Made by a program: the position numbers and the translations under genes. DNA of 64,000 bases from a bacterium (GTDB taxonomy: Bacteria > Spirochaetota > Leptospiria > Leptospirales > Leptonemataceae): assembly GCA_024742665.1 (NCBI GenBank), contig JANSYA010000015.1:1-64000 (forward strand), given 5' to 3'. The notes under the pieces were generated by a model. The model ran no database searches. It worked only from the letters and a program-made list of their open reading frames with translations, and had not been told where the DNA came from. Shown here piece after piece: positions 54,025-62,433 of the stretch (position 1 is its first letter; every line of letters starts with the position of its first letter).

Positions 54025-55518
54025 ATGCAAAAGCACGGTCGTCCTGTTGTTGTCCTCACGCCGGAATTCTTAACCGGATTGCTGCGGCGTATCTGCGTCC
54101 GGGCCGCCGCCGGTTTCGCCCGGAGCGTGCAGGAGTTCGAACCGAATTTTCGCTGGATGGGCTTTTGCGGCGCGGTCTGCTTCTTGTTTTATTGGGTGAT
54201 CTGGAAGTACTCTTTCCCCCAGCCGTATGAAAATTTGCCTTTGCGAATCGCCGGGGCGGGCCTGGCCCTCGGTCTGGCATTGAGCGATCGGTGGCCGCCG
54301 GCCTGGCGTCGGCGCTGGCTGATTCCGTACGCCTATATTACTTTGCTGTACGTCTTTCCTTTCTTTTTCACTTATATGCTCTTGCAAAACCAGGGCGGCT
54401 CGGTCTGGGCTATGTCGACCCTGGTCGCCTGCTTTTTGATGATGCTGCTCGTGGACGTCCTGACCCTGGTGTGCATGCAATTGTTGGGCAGCGGCCTGGC
54501 GGTGCTGCTTTATCTGGCGACCGGCCCGGGAGATCCCGGGCTGCCGTTTTTGCATTCGCGAGAGCTCCTGCTGTTCGTCTTTTTGATTCTCATGGGCGGC
54601 GTTTTCAATATTCGCGCGGAACTCATGCGCCGGGAAAAGAGCCGGGCCATGTTATTGATGGGCGCGCGCATGGCTCACGAAATGCGCACGCCTCTGGCCG
54701 GAATTAAAATCGGCCTGGCCGGTCTCAGTCGTCTGCTGGAGCAGACGACGCAGGCTTACGGGCAGACTCCCGATGAGACTCACCTGCGGCAGGTGCGTCT
54801 ATTCAAACAGCAGATCATCGCCCAGGCGAACCACGCCGGCACCATCATCGATATGCTGCTCTTGAATGCGAACCGCGAGAACACCGCTCGTTCGCCAGTG
54901 CGAATGGAGCCGCTGCTGTTCTCGGAATTGTTGTCGACCACGCTCGAAAATTTTCCCTTTGTTTCGACCGGGGAACGGGAGCTGGTGCGCGTTTCTGGAA
55001 GCTTTCAATTTACAATCCGCGGTCAGCGCGACCTGTTAATTTGCGTCCTGTACAATTTAATCAAGAACGCGCTGTATGCCGTGCACCGAGCAGGTCGCAG
55101 CCGGCCGGGCTGTATTCAGATCATTGATCGTCCGGGGCAGGATTCGCCGGACGATCCGGAGGCCGCCCTGGTCGCCGGCCGGCGGGTGCTGGTGCGCGAT
55201 AGCGGCGACGGCATTTCGCCCGCGGATCTGCCGCGCATCTTCGACCAGTTTTTTACGACCAAGCCGGACTGCGACGGCATCGGCATTGGTCTGTGGAATA
55301 CGCGGCATATTCTTCGGGCTCACGGCGGGGAGATCCAGTGTCGTTCACGCCCCGGCCGTTATACCGAATTCGAGCTGAACTTTCCGACAGTTTCTGCCGC
55401 GGCGGGATCGCGGATCGACGCCGCCGACGAAACCGAGAGCCCTGGATTTCAGGACCGCGCCCAGGGATCCGGCCAATCCCCGGGCCGAACCGTGTCGCGC
55501 ACGCTCGACAGCGCGTAG
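54025..55518 (+). CDS. cqsS: CqsS-type autoinducer sensor histidine kinase
   Basis: CqsS senses alpha-hydroxyketone autoinducers such as CAI-1. The 497-residue protein has a six-segment membrane sensor domain (about residues 45-195) with motifs shared with Vibrio CqsS as I recall it: IWKYSFPQPYENLPLR and FPFFFTYMLLQ...SVWAMS. The HisKA helix is ARMAHEMRTPLAGIK (His218), then an ATPase domain with YNLIKNALYAV, RDSGDGIS, FDQFFTTK and GIGIGLWNTR. No receiver domain follows, unlike the hybrid CqsS of Vibrio. A GTG at 54127 is an alternative start nearer to the Vibrio N-terminus. Its 3' end overlaps convergent cqsA by 70 bases. Confidence 0.85.
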   Translation: MQKHGRPVVVLTPEFLTGLLRRICVRAAAGFARSVQEFEPNFRWMGFCGAVCFLFYWVIWKYSFPQPYENLPLRIAGAGLALGLALSDRWPPAWRRRWLIPYAYITLLYVFPFFFTYMLLQNQGGSVWAMSTLVACFLMMLLVDVLTLVCMQLLGSGLAVLLYLATGPGDPGLPFLHSRELLLFVFLILMGGVFNIRAELMRREKSRAMLLMGARMAHEMRTPLAGIKIGLAGLSRLLEQTTQAYGQTPDETHLRQVRLFKQQIIAQANHAGTIIDMLLLNANRENTARSPVRMEPLLFSELLSTTLENFPFVSTGERELVRVSGSFQFTIRGQRDLLICVLYNLIKNALYAVHRAGRSRPGCIQIIDRPGQDSPDDPEAALVAGRRVLVRDSGDGISPADLPRIFDQFFTTKPDCDGIGIGLWNTRHILRAHGGEIQCRSRPGRYTEFELNFPTVSAAAGSRIDAADETESPGFQDRAQGSGQSPGRTVSRTLDSA

Positions 55519-56633
55519 CACACTCGTTCGAGATGGGAGATGCTCAGGCCGGCGTGGACGGAAAGGCGCAGGAGGCTGCGCTCCGGCGGAGTTGTGGGCT
55601 GCACGAATACCGCGCCGAAGACCTCGTGGGCTTCCAGGCTGTCGCGCAGCAGCACCGTGTTTTCTTCGGAACCCGCAATCAAGGCAATGATCGGCGACGC
55701 GCTGATCGCGGCGCACTCATAGCCTTCAAGGATCAAATGGTTGCGCAGAACGGCGGCGTTGGCGTGGACCCGCTCGCATCGCCAGGCTTCGCGCTGCACG
55801 ACTTCCAGGGTCGCGGCGATGCGGGCAATGTCGTGGGGTTCGAGCATCGTAGAAAAGATCGCGTGGCGCGATTCCCAGGGGAAGTACGACAGCACGCGTC
55901 GCGGTCCGCAGATCAGACCCGCACGTGACGCGAAGGCCTTGGCCAGACTGGCCGTGATAAAATCAACGTCGTCGCTGAGCCCCAGCTCCGCGACCAAACC
56001 CGCGCCCCCGGGGCCGTACAGTCCCAGCGAGTGCGATTCGTCGACGACCAGAGTCGAGCCGGACTCCGTCGCGATGCGCGCGATTTCGCGCAGGGGCGCT
56101 ATGGTCCCCACGGCGGAGTACAGGGCGTCGACGATGATGGTGCCCGGACCGAAGCGGCGAACGCGGTCTGCCAGGTGTTCCGGACGATTGTGCAAAAACA
56201 TGCGCGCCCGGGCGCCGGCGCTGCGTGCGCCTTCCCACAGCGACATATGCGCGAAACGGTCCAGATAGACCGGTCGGCGGCGGTCGGCGATCGCCTGAAC
56301 CAATCCCACGTTCGCCGCATAGCCGGACTGGCACAGCACGGCGGCTTCCATATTCGTAAAGGCGGCCAGGCGCGCCTGGGTGCGGGTGCAATCGCCGTCG
56401 ATTTCGTTCAGGAAGACCGCCGACATCTGCGGTCCACTGCCCGCCCGGCGCAGCTCGGTGACCTGGGCTTCGACGATGGCCGGGTGCCGGGACAGATTCA
56501 GATAATCGTTGCCGTTCAAAAGCACGGCGTCCGGACCGGGGATGCGTCCGTTGAATACGTTCTGGCCCCCGTGGCGTCCCAGTCGCTGCTCGTAAAAGCG
56601 ATCGACGCGCTCCTTTAAGAAGACCGGCAGCAT
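55449..56633 (-). CDS. cqsA: CqsA/LqsA-type alpha-hydroxyketone autoinducer synthase
   Basis: CqsA is a PLP-dependent enzyme of the alpha-oxoamine synthase family that makes the CAI-1/LAI-1 precursor from an acyl-CoA and an amino acid-derived substrate. The 394-residue product has the expected length and motifs: NDYLNLSRHP, FAHMSLWEGARSAG (near residue 127), VVDESHSLGLYGPGGAG (Asp198, His201) and TASLAKAFASRAG with the PLP Lys at 232; the last third ends with RLSVHAG. FAHMSLWEGA and TASLAK separate it from BioF, KBL and HemA. The adjoining kinase with a CqsS-like sensor supports the assignment. The start codon overlaps a perfect inverted repeat. Confidence 0.9.
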   Translation of the reverse strand: MLPVFLKERVDRFYEQRLGRHGGQNVFNGRIPGPDAVLLNGNDYLNLSRHPAIVEAQVTELRRAGSGPQMSAVFLNEIDGDCTRTQARLAAFTNMEAAVLCQSGYAANVGLVQAIADRRRPVYLDRFAHMSLWEGARSAGARARMFLHNRPEHLADRVRRFGPGTIIVDALYSAVGTIAPLREIARIATESGSTLVVDESHSLGLYGPGGAGLVAELGLSDDVDFITASLAKAFASRAGLICGPRRVLSYFPWESRHAIFSTMLEPHDIARIAATLEVVQREAWRCERVHANAAVLRNHLILEGYECAAISASPIIALIAGSEENTVLLRDSLEAHEVFGAVFVQPTTPPERSLLRLSVHAGLSISHLERVCYALSSVRDTVRPGDWPDPWARS

Positions 56634-56665
56634 ACTTATAGAAACCGGTGATATTCTATAAGTAT
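56632..56665 (-). promoter_or_regulatory. perfect 12-bp inverted repeat overlapping the cqsA start codon
   Basis: ATACTTATAGAA (56632-56643) and TTCTATAAGTAT (56654-56665) are exact inverse complements around a 10-base spacer. The cqsA start is at 56631-56633, so two of its three bases belong to the stem. As DNA it could be an operator; as RNA it would form a hairpin holding the start codon and the region where a ribosome site should be. It is A+T-rich in an otherwise G+C-rich region. Confidence 0.9.
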
Positions 56666-56772
56666 ATTAACGCAAGAACAAGAAGAATAAAATACGCAGA
56701 ACTGCGTAACCAGCGGCGACGGATTCCCGGCGCCACGCGGTTAACATGTGAGAAAAGAATATTAATAACAGC

Positions 56773-56795
56773 GATCATGCGTTTCGCGCATGATC
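56773..56795 (-). terminator. intrinsic terminator of the response-regulator gene
   Basis: GATCATGCG (56773-56781) and CGCATGATC (56787-56795) form a perfect 9-bp stem with a 5-base loop. On the minus strand it follows the response-regulator stop at 56801 and is followed by an AT-rich, T-containing stretch. It separates the response-regulator transcript from cqsA. Confidence 0.7.
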
Positions 56796-56800
56796 TGCGC

Positions 56801-57448
56801 TCAGTTATGAATGCCGCGCATGAGGGCGAAGCGAATCAGACCGGCCTTGCGATTGATGCCGAGCTTTTGTTTGATGTGCTCGACGTGTTTGTTGACTGTC
56901 GTGTGGCTGATGCCCAGCTCCGCTCCGATGCGTTTGCTGGTATAACCCCGTGCGACGCAGTGGAGCACTTCCTGTTCTCGGCCCGAAAGCAGCGCCAGGG
57001 ATTCATCGTCGTCGGCCGGCGCGATGCAATTGATCTGGGCGGGACTGATGCCGGAAAATCCGGTTGAGATGGCGATTTCCCCCGAAAGGACTTTTCGCAC
57101 GGCGCCCAGGATGATGCTCTCGGCTTCTTCTTTGATGACGTAGCCCCGGGCGCCCAGGTTCAGCGCCCGGGCGATGGTCTCCTGGTTTTTGTGAACGGTC
57201 AGCACCAGGACCGCCACGGACGGATACTGCTGGCGGATCAGGCTGAGAGTGCTCAGGCCGCCGTCGAGAGCCGGCATGGTCAGGTCGAGAATCACCAGAT
57301 CGCAGAGGTGGTCGGCCAGAATTTCCAGCAGTTGCGGTCCGTCGGCGGCTTCGCCGATGACTCGCAGGTCTGGTTCCGACTCCAGCAGGATCCGCAGGCC
57401 GCTCCGGATCAGGAAGTGATCGTCCGCTATGACAATGTGGCGTTGCAT
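56801..57448 (-). CDS. NarL/LuxR-type response regulator
   Basis: The 215-residue product has a receiver domain (IADDH acidic pair near residues 9-10, phosphoacceptor in LVILDLTMP near residue 55, conserved Lys in GYVIKEEA) and a C-terminal LuxR-type helix-turn-helix (LSGREQEVLHCVARG, GISHTTVNKHVEHIKQKLG). It is encoded upstream of cqsA on the same strand, with a terminator between. The nearby kinase lacks a receiver, so this is the natural candidate for its partner, but this is inference from position. Confidence 0.9.
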   Translation of the reverse strand: MQRHIVIADDHFLIRSGLRILLESEPDLRVIGEAADGPQLLEILADHLCDLVILDLTMPALDGGLSTLSLIRQQYPSVAVLVLTVHKNQETIARALNLGARGYVIKEEAESIILGAVRKVLSGEIAISTGFSGISPAQINCIAPADDDESLALLSGREQEVLHCVARGYTSKRIGAELGISHTTVNKHVEHIKQKLGINRKAGLIRFALMRGIHN

Positions 57449-57557
57449 GGCTGACTTAGAGGATGCCCTGCTCCGGGACGAATGTAAATATATTAATTTT
57501 TAAAAGCCCGAATCGGTTGAAAAAGACAATGAAGAGATTCGATTTGCGGCCGATATT

Positions 57558-58610
57558 ATGAATGATATGCAATCTATGGCCCAATCCGGTCGCGTTGTCG
57601 GGATCTTCCTGCTGGCGGCGACTCTGCTGCTCGCGCTGTCTGCGCCGGCGGGCGCCGAAACCCGGCGGGATATGCGCGGCGACGAAAGTATCGATTACTG
57701 GACCCGCTACGGCCAGGTGCAGCTGGAATTCGACCGCGTGCGCTTTCGCCTGGGCGAAGACATCCCGCTCAAGTTTCGGGTCCGCAACGTCGGCTACCAG
57801 GTCATTCGCATCTATCCTTCCAGCCGCCCAATCAGCACCTATCGTTTTCTGGTTACGGACCGCCAGGGCCGGGAGCTACCGGTGCGATTCAACGCTCGCA
57901 GCTACAACGCCCGGGAGCACGGCACGCGCACGGTCGTTGATCTGCAGGGGGATCTGACGAAAGAAGTAATCCTGCATCCCGGCGAGACTTTCGAAAAGAC
58001 TTTCTATCTAAACGATTTTTACGAACTGAAGCCCGGCGCCGAATATCGGGTCTCGGCCTATTTTTTCCCCGACCAGCGCTTTGAATATTTCGTTCGTTCG
58101 GGCGATATGAGTCGGATTCGGATCGATTCGCGCAAATCGGCGCCGGCCCCGCTGCTGCGGGACGACGAACCCGGCAGCGCCGGTCGCCCGCAGATCTCCC
58201 CGGAAGAGACGATCTTCCTGTTTCTGAGCGCTGAAATGCGTCAGAACTGGAAAAACTATTTGAAATATCTGGAACTTCCCCGGTACATTACTGCGTACGA
58301 CCGCTACGCCTCGCGCTATGTCCAGAGCGGTAGCCAGCAGCGAGCGGAAGTGCTGCGGGAGTTTGCGACCTATCTGACCGGCAATCCCGCGGATCGCCTG
58401 GTGCGCTTTAAAGTCACCGGCGTGGAGCCGGAGCGGGATTCCGCGGGCCGGATTATAGCGGACGGACGATCCTTCGTAAAAGTGCTGGGCGTGCGGGACA
58501 GCGACGGATTTGTTTTACAGTACGAGTACACATATACGCTCGAACCGGGGCGCGACGAAGACCGCGGCTTCTGGAAGATCGTCTACGTCGAGGCGCGACT
58601 GATCCGATAG
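57558..58610 (+). CDS. exported protein of unknown function
   Basis: The 350-residue product has a signal peptide (VVGIFLLAATLLLALSAPAGA) and a beta-rich domain resembling a bacterial immunoglobulin-like fold (VQLEFDRVRFRLGEDIPLKFRVRN, cited in two parts: residues 54-63 and 64-78), then a helical region (about 215-260) and a second strand-rich part. Other in-frame ATGs at 57567 and 57576 may be the start. It is upstream of fliM by 88 bases; no motility role is implied by sequence. Function unknown. Confidence 0.78.
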   Translation: MNDMQSMAQSGRVVGIFLLAATLLLALSAPAGAETRRDMRGDESIDYWTRYGQVQLEFDRVRFRLGEDIPLKFRVRNVGYQVIRIYPSSRPISTYRFLVTDRQGRELPVRFNARSYNAREHGTRTVVDLQGDLTKEVILHPGETFEKTFYLNDFYELKPGAEYRVSAYFFPDQRFEYFVRSGDMSRIRIDSRKSAPAPLLRDDEPGSAGRPQISPEETIFLFLSAEMRQNWKNYLKYLELPRYITAYDRYASRYVQSGSQQRAEVLREFATYLTGNPADRLVRFKVTGVEPERDSAGRIIADGRSFVKVLGVRDSDGFVLQYEYTYTLEPGRDEDRGFWKIVYVEARLIR

Positions 58611-58698
58611 AGCGATCGACGGACGAAGCCCACGGGCAAATCGAGCCTGCGGCGCATCTGATATATATACGACACACGCCAAATAACGGAACAACACG

Positions 58699-59724
58699 AT
58701 GACGGAAATTCTATCTCAGGACGAAATTGACGCGCTGCTGTCGGCCATCTCTTCGGGGGAAGTCGACCCCGACGATTATACAGCGGTCGGCGAACAGAAG
58801 AAAGTCAAAATCTACGACTTTCGCCGTCCGGATAAATTCTCCAAAGACCAGATTCGCACCCTGCAGATGATGCACGAAACCTTCGCGCGTCTGACGACCA
58901 CCGCTCTCTCGGCCCAGCTGCGCGCGCTCGTCTCGGTTCACGTGGGATCGGTCGATCAGCTTACGTACGAAGAATTCATTCGCTCGATTCCAAACCCCAC
59001 GACCCTGGCCGTGATCAACATGGATCCTTTGCGGGGTTCGGCGGTTCTCGAAATCGACCCCAGTATTACTTTTACGATCATCGACCGCCTCTTCGGCGGA
59101 CCCGGCGAACCGACCAAAATCACGCGCGAACTTTCCGATATCGAGATGTCGGTAATGGAAGGCATCATCGTTCGCATTCTCGGCAACCTGCGGGAAGCCT
59201 GGTCGACGGTAATCGATTTACGTCCGCGCCTGGGCAATATCGAAACCAACCCGCAGTTCGCGCAGATCGTACCGCCGAACGACATGGTGGTTTTGATTAC
59301 CCTCGAAACGAAAGTCGGCGACGTCGAGGGCATGACGAACCTCTGTATTCCGTACATTACGATCGAGCCGATCATCTCCAAGCTCTCGGCCCAGTACTGG
59401 TATTCATCGATTCGCCGCGGCGAAGCCGACGAAAACAAGGCGATCATTCAGGAGCGCCTGGACCAGGTTACAATTCCGCTCAGATGCGACGTAGGCGAAA
59501 CCGAGCTGCCGCTCTCCGATATTCTGTCGTTGAATATGGGCGACGTGATCAAGCTCGGCCAGACCCACATCAAGTCCGACATGACCGTCAAAGTCGGCGA
59601 TCGCCAGAAATTCAAGTGCCGCCCGGGCAAGATCGGCAGCCGGCTTTGCATTCAAATCGGCGACACCATCGACGATATTCCGGACGAACTGCTCGGCTCG
59701 ACGAAGAACGAAGAAGAGATTTAG
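58699..59724 (+). CDS. fliM: flagellar motor switch protein FliM
   Basis: FliM forms the C-ring of the flagellar motor, binds phosphorylated CheY and sets rotation sense. The 341-residue product has the N-terminal CheY-binding motif (ILSQDEIDALLSA), the middle domain with FARLTTTALSAQLR and the conserved LFGGPGEP motif near residue 131-138, and the C-terminal FliN-like SpoA domain (VGETELPLSDILSLNMGD). It is of normal length. No other flagellar gene is in the window, so it is isolated from a flagellar operon here. Confidence 0.98.
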   Translation: MTEILSQDEIDALLSAISSGEVDPDDYTAVGEQKKVKIYDFRRPDKFSKDQIRTLQMMHETFARLTTTALSAQLRALVSVHVGSVDQLTYEEFIRSIPNPTTLAVINMDPLRGSAVLEIDPSITFTIIDRLFGGPGEPTKITRELSDIEMSVMEGIIVRILGNLREAWSTVIDLRPRLGNIETNPQFAQIVPPNDMVVLITLETKVGDVEGMTNLCIPYITIEPIISKLSAQYWYSSIRRGEADENKAIIQERLDQVTIPLRCDVGETELPLSDILSLNMGDVIKLGQTHIKSDMTVKVGDRQKFKCRPGKIGSRLCIQIGDTIDDIPDELLGSTKNEEEI

Positions 59725-59733
59725 AACTTATTT

Positions 59734-60159
59734 TTGAGCGTCGCCTTCGCTGCTTCATTCTCGCGATCCGCCGCGCTGCATTATTTGAAACCAGAAGACC
59801 TTAAACCATACAAAAAACCATCACCGGACGTCTGTCCGGAACAATTCTGTTTCCAGTGGCTGGGACGGGGAAACAAATTCGCTCCAGGCGCCTACGATAC
59901 GCTGGAAGATTCTTTCAGGGAAATGCGCGAAGTGACCGGGTCGCACTGTAGCATGCGCTACTTCCCTGGCGAACCTGTGTGTCGCCGCGACGTCGACCAG
60001 CCTGGCAATCGCGATTACTATGAACCGGTGGAACCGTATCTTGAACGCATCGGTCTGCCCTGGTTCTATTTCATCGCGGATGCGAAAGTGCAGGACTGGA
60101 ATCCGGAGAAGCGCAGACAGTACGAAGACTATTTCCGGGCGGGAGAAACAGGCGATTGA
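59734..60159 (+). CDS. hypothetical protein downstream of fliM
   Basis: TTG 59734, ten bases after the fliM stop, opens a 141-residue frame. The first 18 residues are hydrophobic and may be a signal; the rest is hydrophilic with four Cys (in CPEQFC, SHC and VCRRD) and a Tyr/Trp-rich end (PWFYFIADAKVQDW). The composition fits a real gene moderately well, but an opposite-strand frame of similar length overlaps it. No family was recognised. Confidence 0.45.
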   Translation: MSVAFAASFSRSAALHYLKPEDLKPYKKPSPDVCPEQFCFQWLGRGNKFAPGAYDTLEDSFREMREVTGSHCSMRYFPGEPVCRRDVDQPGNRDYYEPVEPYLERIGLPWFYFIADAKVQDWNPEKRRQYEDYFRAGETGD

Positions 60160-60170
60160 TCGGGTCGCTT

Positions 60171-61955
60171 CTAGCGGATTTCGTCCCAGTCCAGGTAGAT
60201 CAGCCGCCCGCAGTCGCGTTCCGGGTAGCTCTTCGTGAAATTGACGCCCAGCACTTCCCGATAAACCGTCGTCAGCGCCGTCATCCATTCCTGCGCGTCG
60301 TAGCCCACGTAGATATAGTGAAAGCGATACAGATCGCCGCGGGCCGCTTCGATATAAAAACGCTGGCGCACTCCGCGCGCGTAGGCGTCGAAACCTTCGG
60401 CGAGCGTGCGATATTTGCGATTGCGACCCGGGCCCGGACGATACTGCGGCAGACCGTTCGGCATCTGCACGTTTTGCCAGTGGTAGGCCATGGGATTATT
60501 AAACCAGCGTGGAAAGCTGACCGTGCCCATACCGCTTTCGGCGCGCATAATGCCGGTTAAAAACAGCGGATGGATATTGTGCCGCAGCGATCCGTCGGTT
60601 ATGATATCGGCGAGCTGGCGGGGCGTTAGAATCTTCTGGCGATCGACGGCGAGATGAAAGTACAGGCTCTCGGCGAAATAGTCGGCCAGATATTCTCCAA
60701 GCCGTCTTCGAAAGCTTTCGCCGAAGCGGCGCGCGCTGTCAGCCTTCGAATCGCGGATCGCGTTCAGCTCTGAATTTTGCAGGGAGTGTGCGCGGGATTC
60801 AACGCGCTGGCGACACAGGGCGGGCAGAGGCGTCGCCGTCGCCGTCGCCGCCGGATGTTGCGCAGTCGATTCGTTTTCGCTCGCAGTCGCACTCTCCAGT
60901 TGGCCGCGGCCGCCTGCGGACTGCAACCGGCTTACGCTTGCGGCCGGCAGCAGGCAGCGAAAGCCCACGTCGAAGTGGTAGGCTCCCGGCGCGCTGTAGC
61001 TGCGGCGGCGAATGCGCAGATCTTCCGGGCGAAAGCCGCCCCACGATCCGCCGCGCATGGATTTGACGTATCGCCCGGGCTCTTGCGGTCCTCGGGGATT
61101 TTCATCGTCGGCTTCCGCATAAGCCTCCGCGGCATACCAGTCGTCGTTCCACTCCCAGACGTTGCCCGACATGCCGTACAGGCCGAGATCGTTGCGATGC
61201 TGATCCTGCACGCGCGAAAGTCGCCACCACCGTCCGCGCGGCACGCCGCGGCCTTCGTCGTAATTCGCGAGTCGGCGATCAAAGACATCGCCCCAGGGAT
61301 AGACCGGCGCAACGCCGTCGACTCTTGCATCGCGCGCGACCGCGGCGTATTCGAATTCGGCTTCGGTCGGCAGGCGAAAGCCTTCCGCATCGTCGGCGCG
61401 TTTCCAGATGGGATAGCCGTACGGATCCTGGGCCCCCGTATCGGTGTAGGCCGGCGTGAGGCCCAGGGCCGCGCTGCGCCAGTTGCAGTAGCAGGCCGCT
61501 TCGTACCAGTTCAATCCGGTGACGGGCTGCGCTGGTTTGTTATAGATGGGATAGTCCCAGTGATGATTGCGCTTCGAACCGGCGGCCTGGACGTACGGCC
61601 TGAAGTCGGCGTACGTGACGGGCGTTTCATCCAGATAGAACGAAGACACGCCCACGCGCCGGCCCGGAGATTCGTCGGGTCGGGCGTGCACGCCAGGACC
61701 CGCTTCGTCGTCGCTTCTGTTTTTCGCAGCGGCGTCCCCGGGCGGCGCCCCCCGGAGATAGTAGCCGCCCGGAACGAAGCGCATCTGTTTGGGTACGCCC
61801 GCTTGCGGCGTGAATACTCCGGCCAGGGCGGCGTCGAAATCGGTGACGACCGGCGTTGAGCAGGCGCCTGCTGCGCCGAAGACGAAGGCCCAGGCTAAAA
61901 AAGATCGGAGTCGGCTGCGCGAACCCGGGGCGTAACTGAACTGATGGCGCGGCAT
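60171..61955 (-). CDS. SUMF1-domain lipoprotein with C-terminal lysozyme-like domain
   Basis: The start at 61955 gives a lipoprotein signal (LAWAFVFGAAGAC, Cys near residue 32). Residues about 55-350 are a SUMF1/FGE-sulfatase fold: FVPGGYYLRG, LDETPVTYADF, NWYEAACYCNW, RLPTEAEFEYAA, GLYGMSGNVWEW and RGGSWGGF. The catalytic cysteines of formylglycine-generating enzyme, expected after RGGSW, are replaced, so this is probably a binding or structural module as in GldJ-type proteins. Residues about 430-594 contain LTGIMRAESGMG, FNNPMAYHW and LAEGFDAYARGV, reminiscent of lysozyme/glucosaminidase domains. The combination is unusual. An upstream extension to 62126 lies over the nfeD-like gene and is rejected. 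Confidence 0.75.
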   Translation of the reverse strand: MPRHQFSYAPGSRSRLRSFLAWAFVFGAAGACSTPVVTDFDAALAGVFTPQAGVPKQMRFVPGGYYLRGAPPGDAAAKNRSDDEAGPGVHARPDESPGRRVGVSSFYLDETPVTYADFRPYVQAAGSKRNHHWDYPIYNKPAQPVTGLNWYEAACYCNWRSAALGLTPAYTDTGAQDPYGYPIWKRADDAEGFRLPTEAEFEYAAVARDARVDGVAPVYPWGDVFDRRLANYDEGRGVPRGRWWRLSRVQDQHRNDLGLYGMSGNVWEWNDDWYAAEAYAEADDENPRGPQEPGRYVKSMRGGSWGGFRPEDLRIRRRSYSAPGAYHFDVGFRCLLPAASVSRLQSAGGRGQLESATASENESTAQHPAATATATPLPALCRQRVESRAHSLQNSELNAIRDSKADSARRFGESFRRRLGEYLADYFAESLYFHLAVDRQKILTPRQLADIITDGSLRHNIHPLFLTGIMRAESGMGTVSFPRWFNNPMAYHWQNVQMPNGLPQYRPGPGRNRKYRTLAEGFDAYARGVRQRFYIEAARGDLYRFHYIYVGYDAQEWMTALTTVYREVLGVNFTKSYPERDCGRLIYLDWDEIR

Positions 61956-62022
61956 TTCGCGGTCATTCTCTGGCGCCCGGCAAAATCCGCATCCGCAATC
62001 GCGAGCGGTGCCGGCCTTCGGT

Positions 62023-62433
62023 CTATTCGGAACACGAACGCACAAGCAGGAGCATGCCGCGGGCGGCGACGACTTCCACCCGGGCGTTGACCGGGACCGG
62101 TGCCGCGCTCTCAGGCGAGGTCCCATCTTGCGGCACGCATTCAGCCTGCCATAGTTCGCCTTTAATCCGCACGAAACCGATGGGCGCGAGCTCGCGCGTG
62201 ACGGTCGCGTTCGCTCCGACCAGTCCGTTCGGGCCGCGATCGTCGGAATCCCGCCGGGCGTAGGCGCTCTTCACGAAGGGATACATGGCGATGTCTTTGA
62301 TCAACCAGGCAACACCGATGCCCGCCGCCACCGACACGGACAGCCAGCCAAATTGCACCGCCGCTGTTAAGGCCACTCCCAGGATCGCGATCCCGGGAAT
62401 TTGCAGCAGCGAATAAAAGAGAACGGTCCTCAT
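62023..62433 (-). CDS. NfeD-like membrane protein
   Basis: The 136-residue product starting at 62433 has two N-terminal membrane segments (YSLLQIPGIAILGVALTAA, VSVAAGIGVAWLIKDIA) and a C-terminal OB-fold like that of NfeD (LVGANATVTRELAPIGFVRI, then GELWQAE and ARVEVVAARGMLLLV). NfeD proteins often pair with a membrane protease or stomatin, but none is seen here. Its ATG overlaps the stop of the small gene upstream in an ATGA junction, so both are translated together. Confidence 0.78.
   Translation of the reverse strand: MRTVLFYSLLQIPGIAILGVALTAAVQFGWLSVSVAAGIGVAWLIKDIAMYPFVKSAYARRDSDDRGPNGLVGANATVTRELAPIGFVRIKGELWQAECVPQDGTSPESAAPVPVNARVEVVAARGMLLLVRSCSE

Noticed and set aside
59821..60288. 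Minus-strand frame overlapping the hypothetical gene after fliM
   Set aside because: It also overlaps the SUMF1-domain lipoprotein gene and has shadow-like composition; the + strand frame was kept at low confidence instead.
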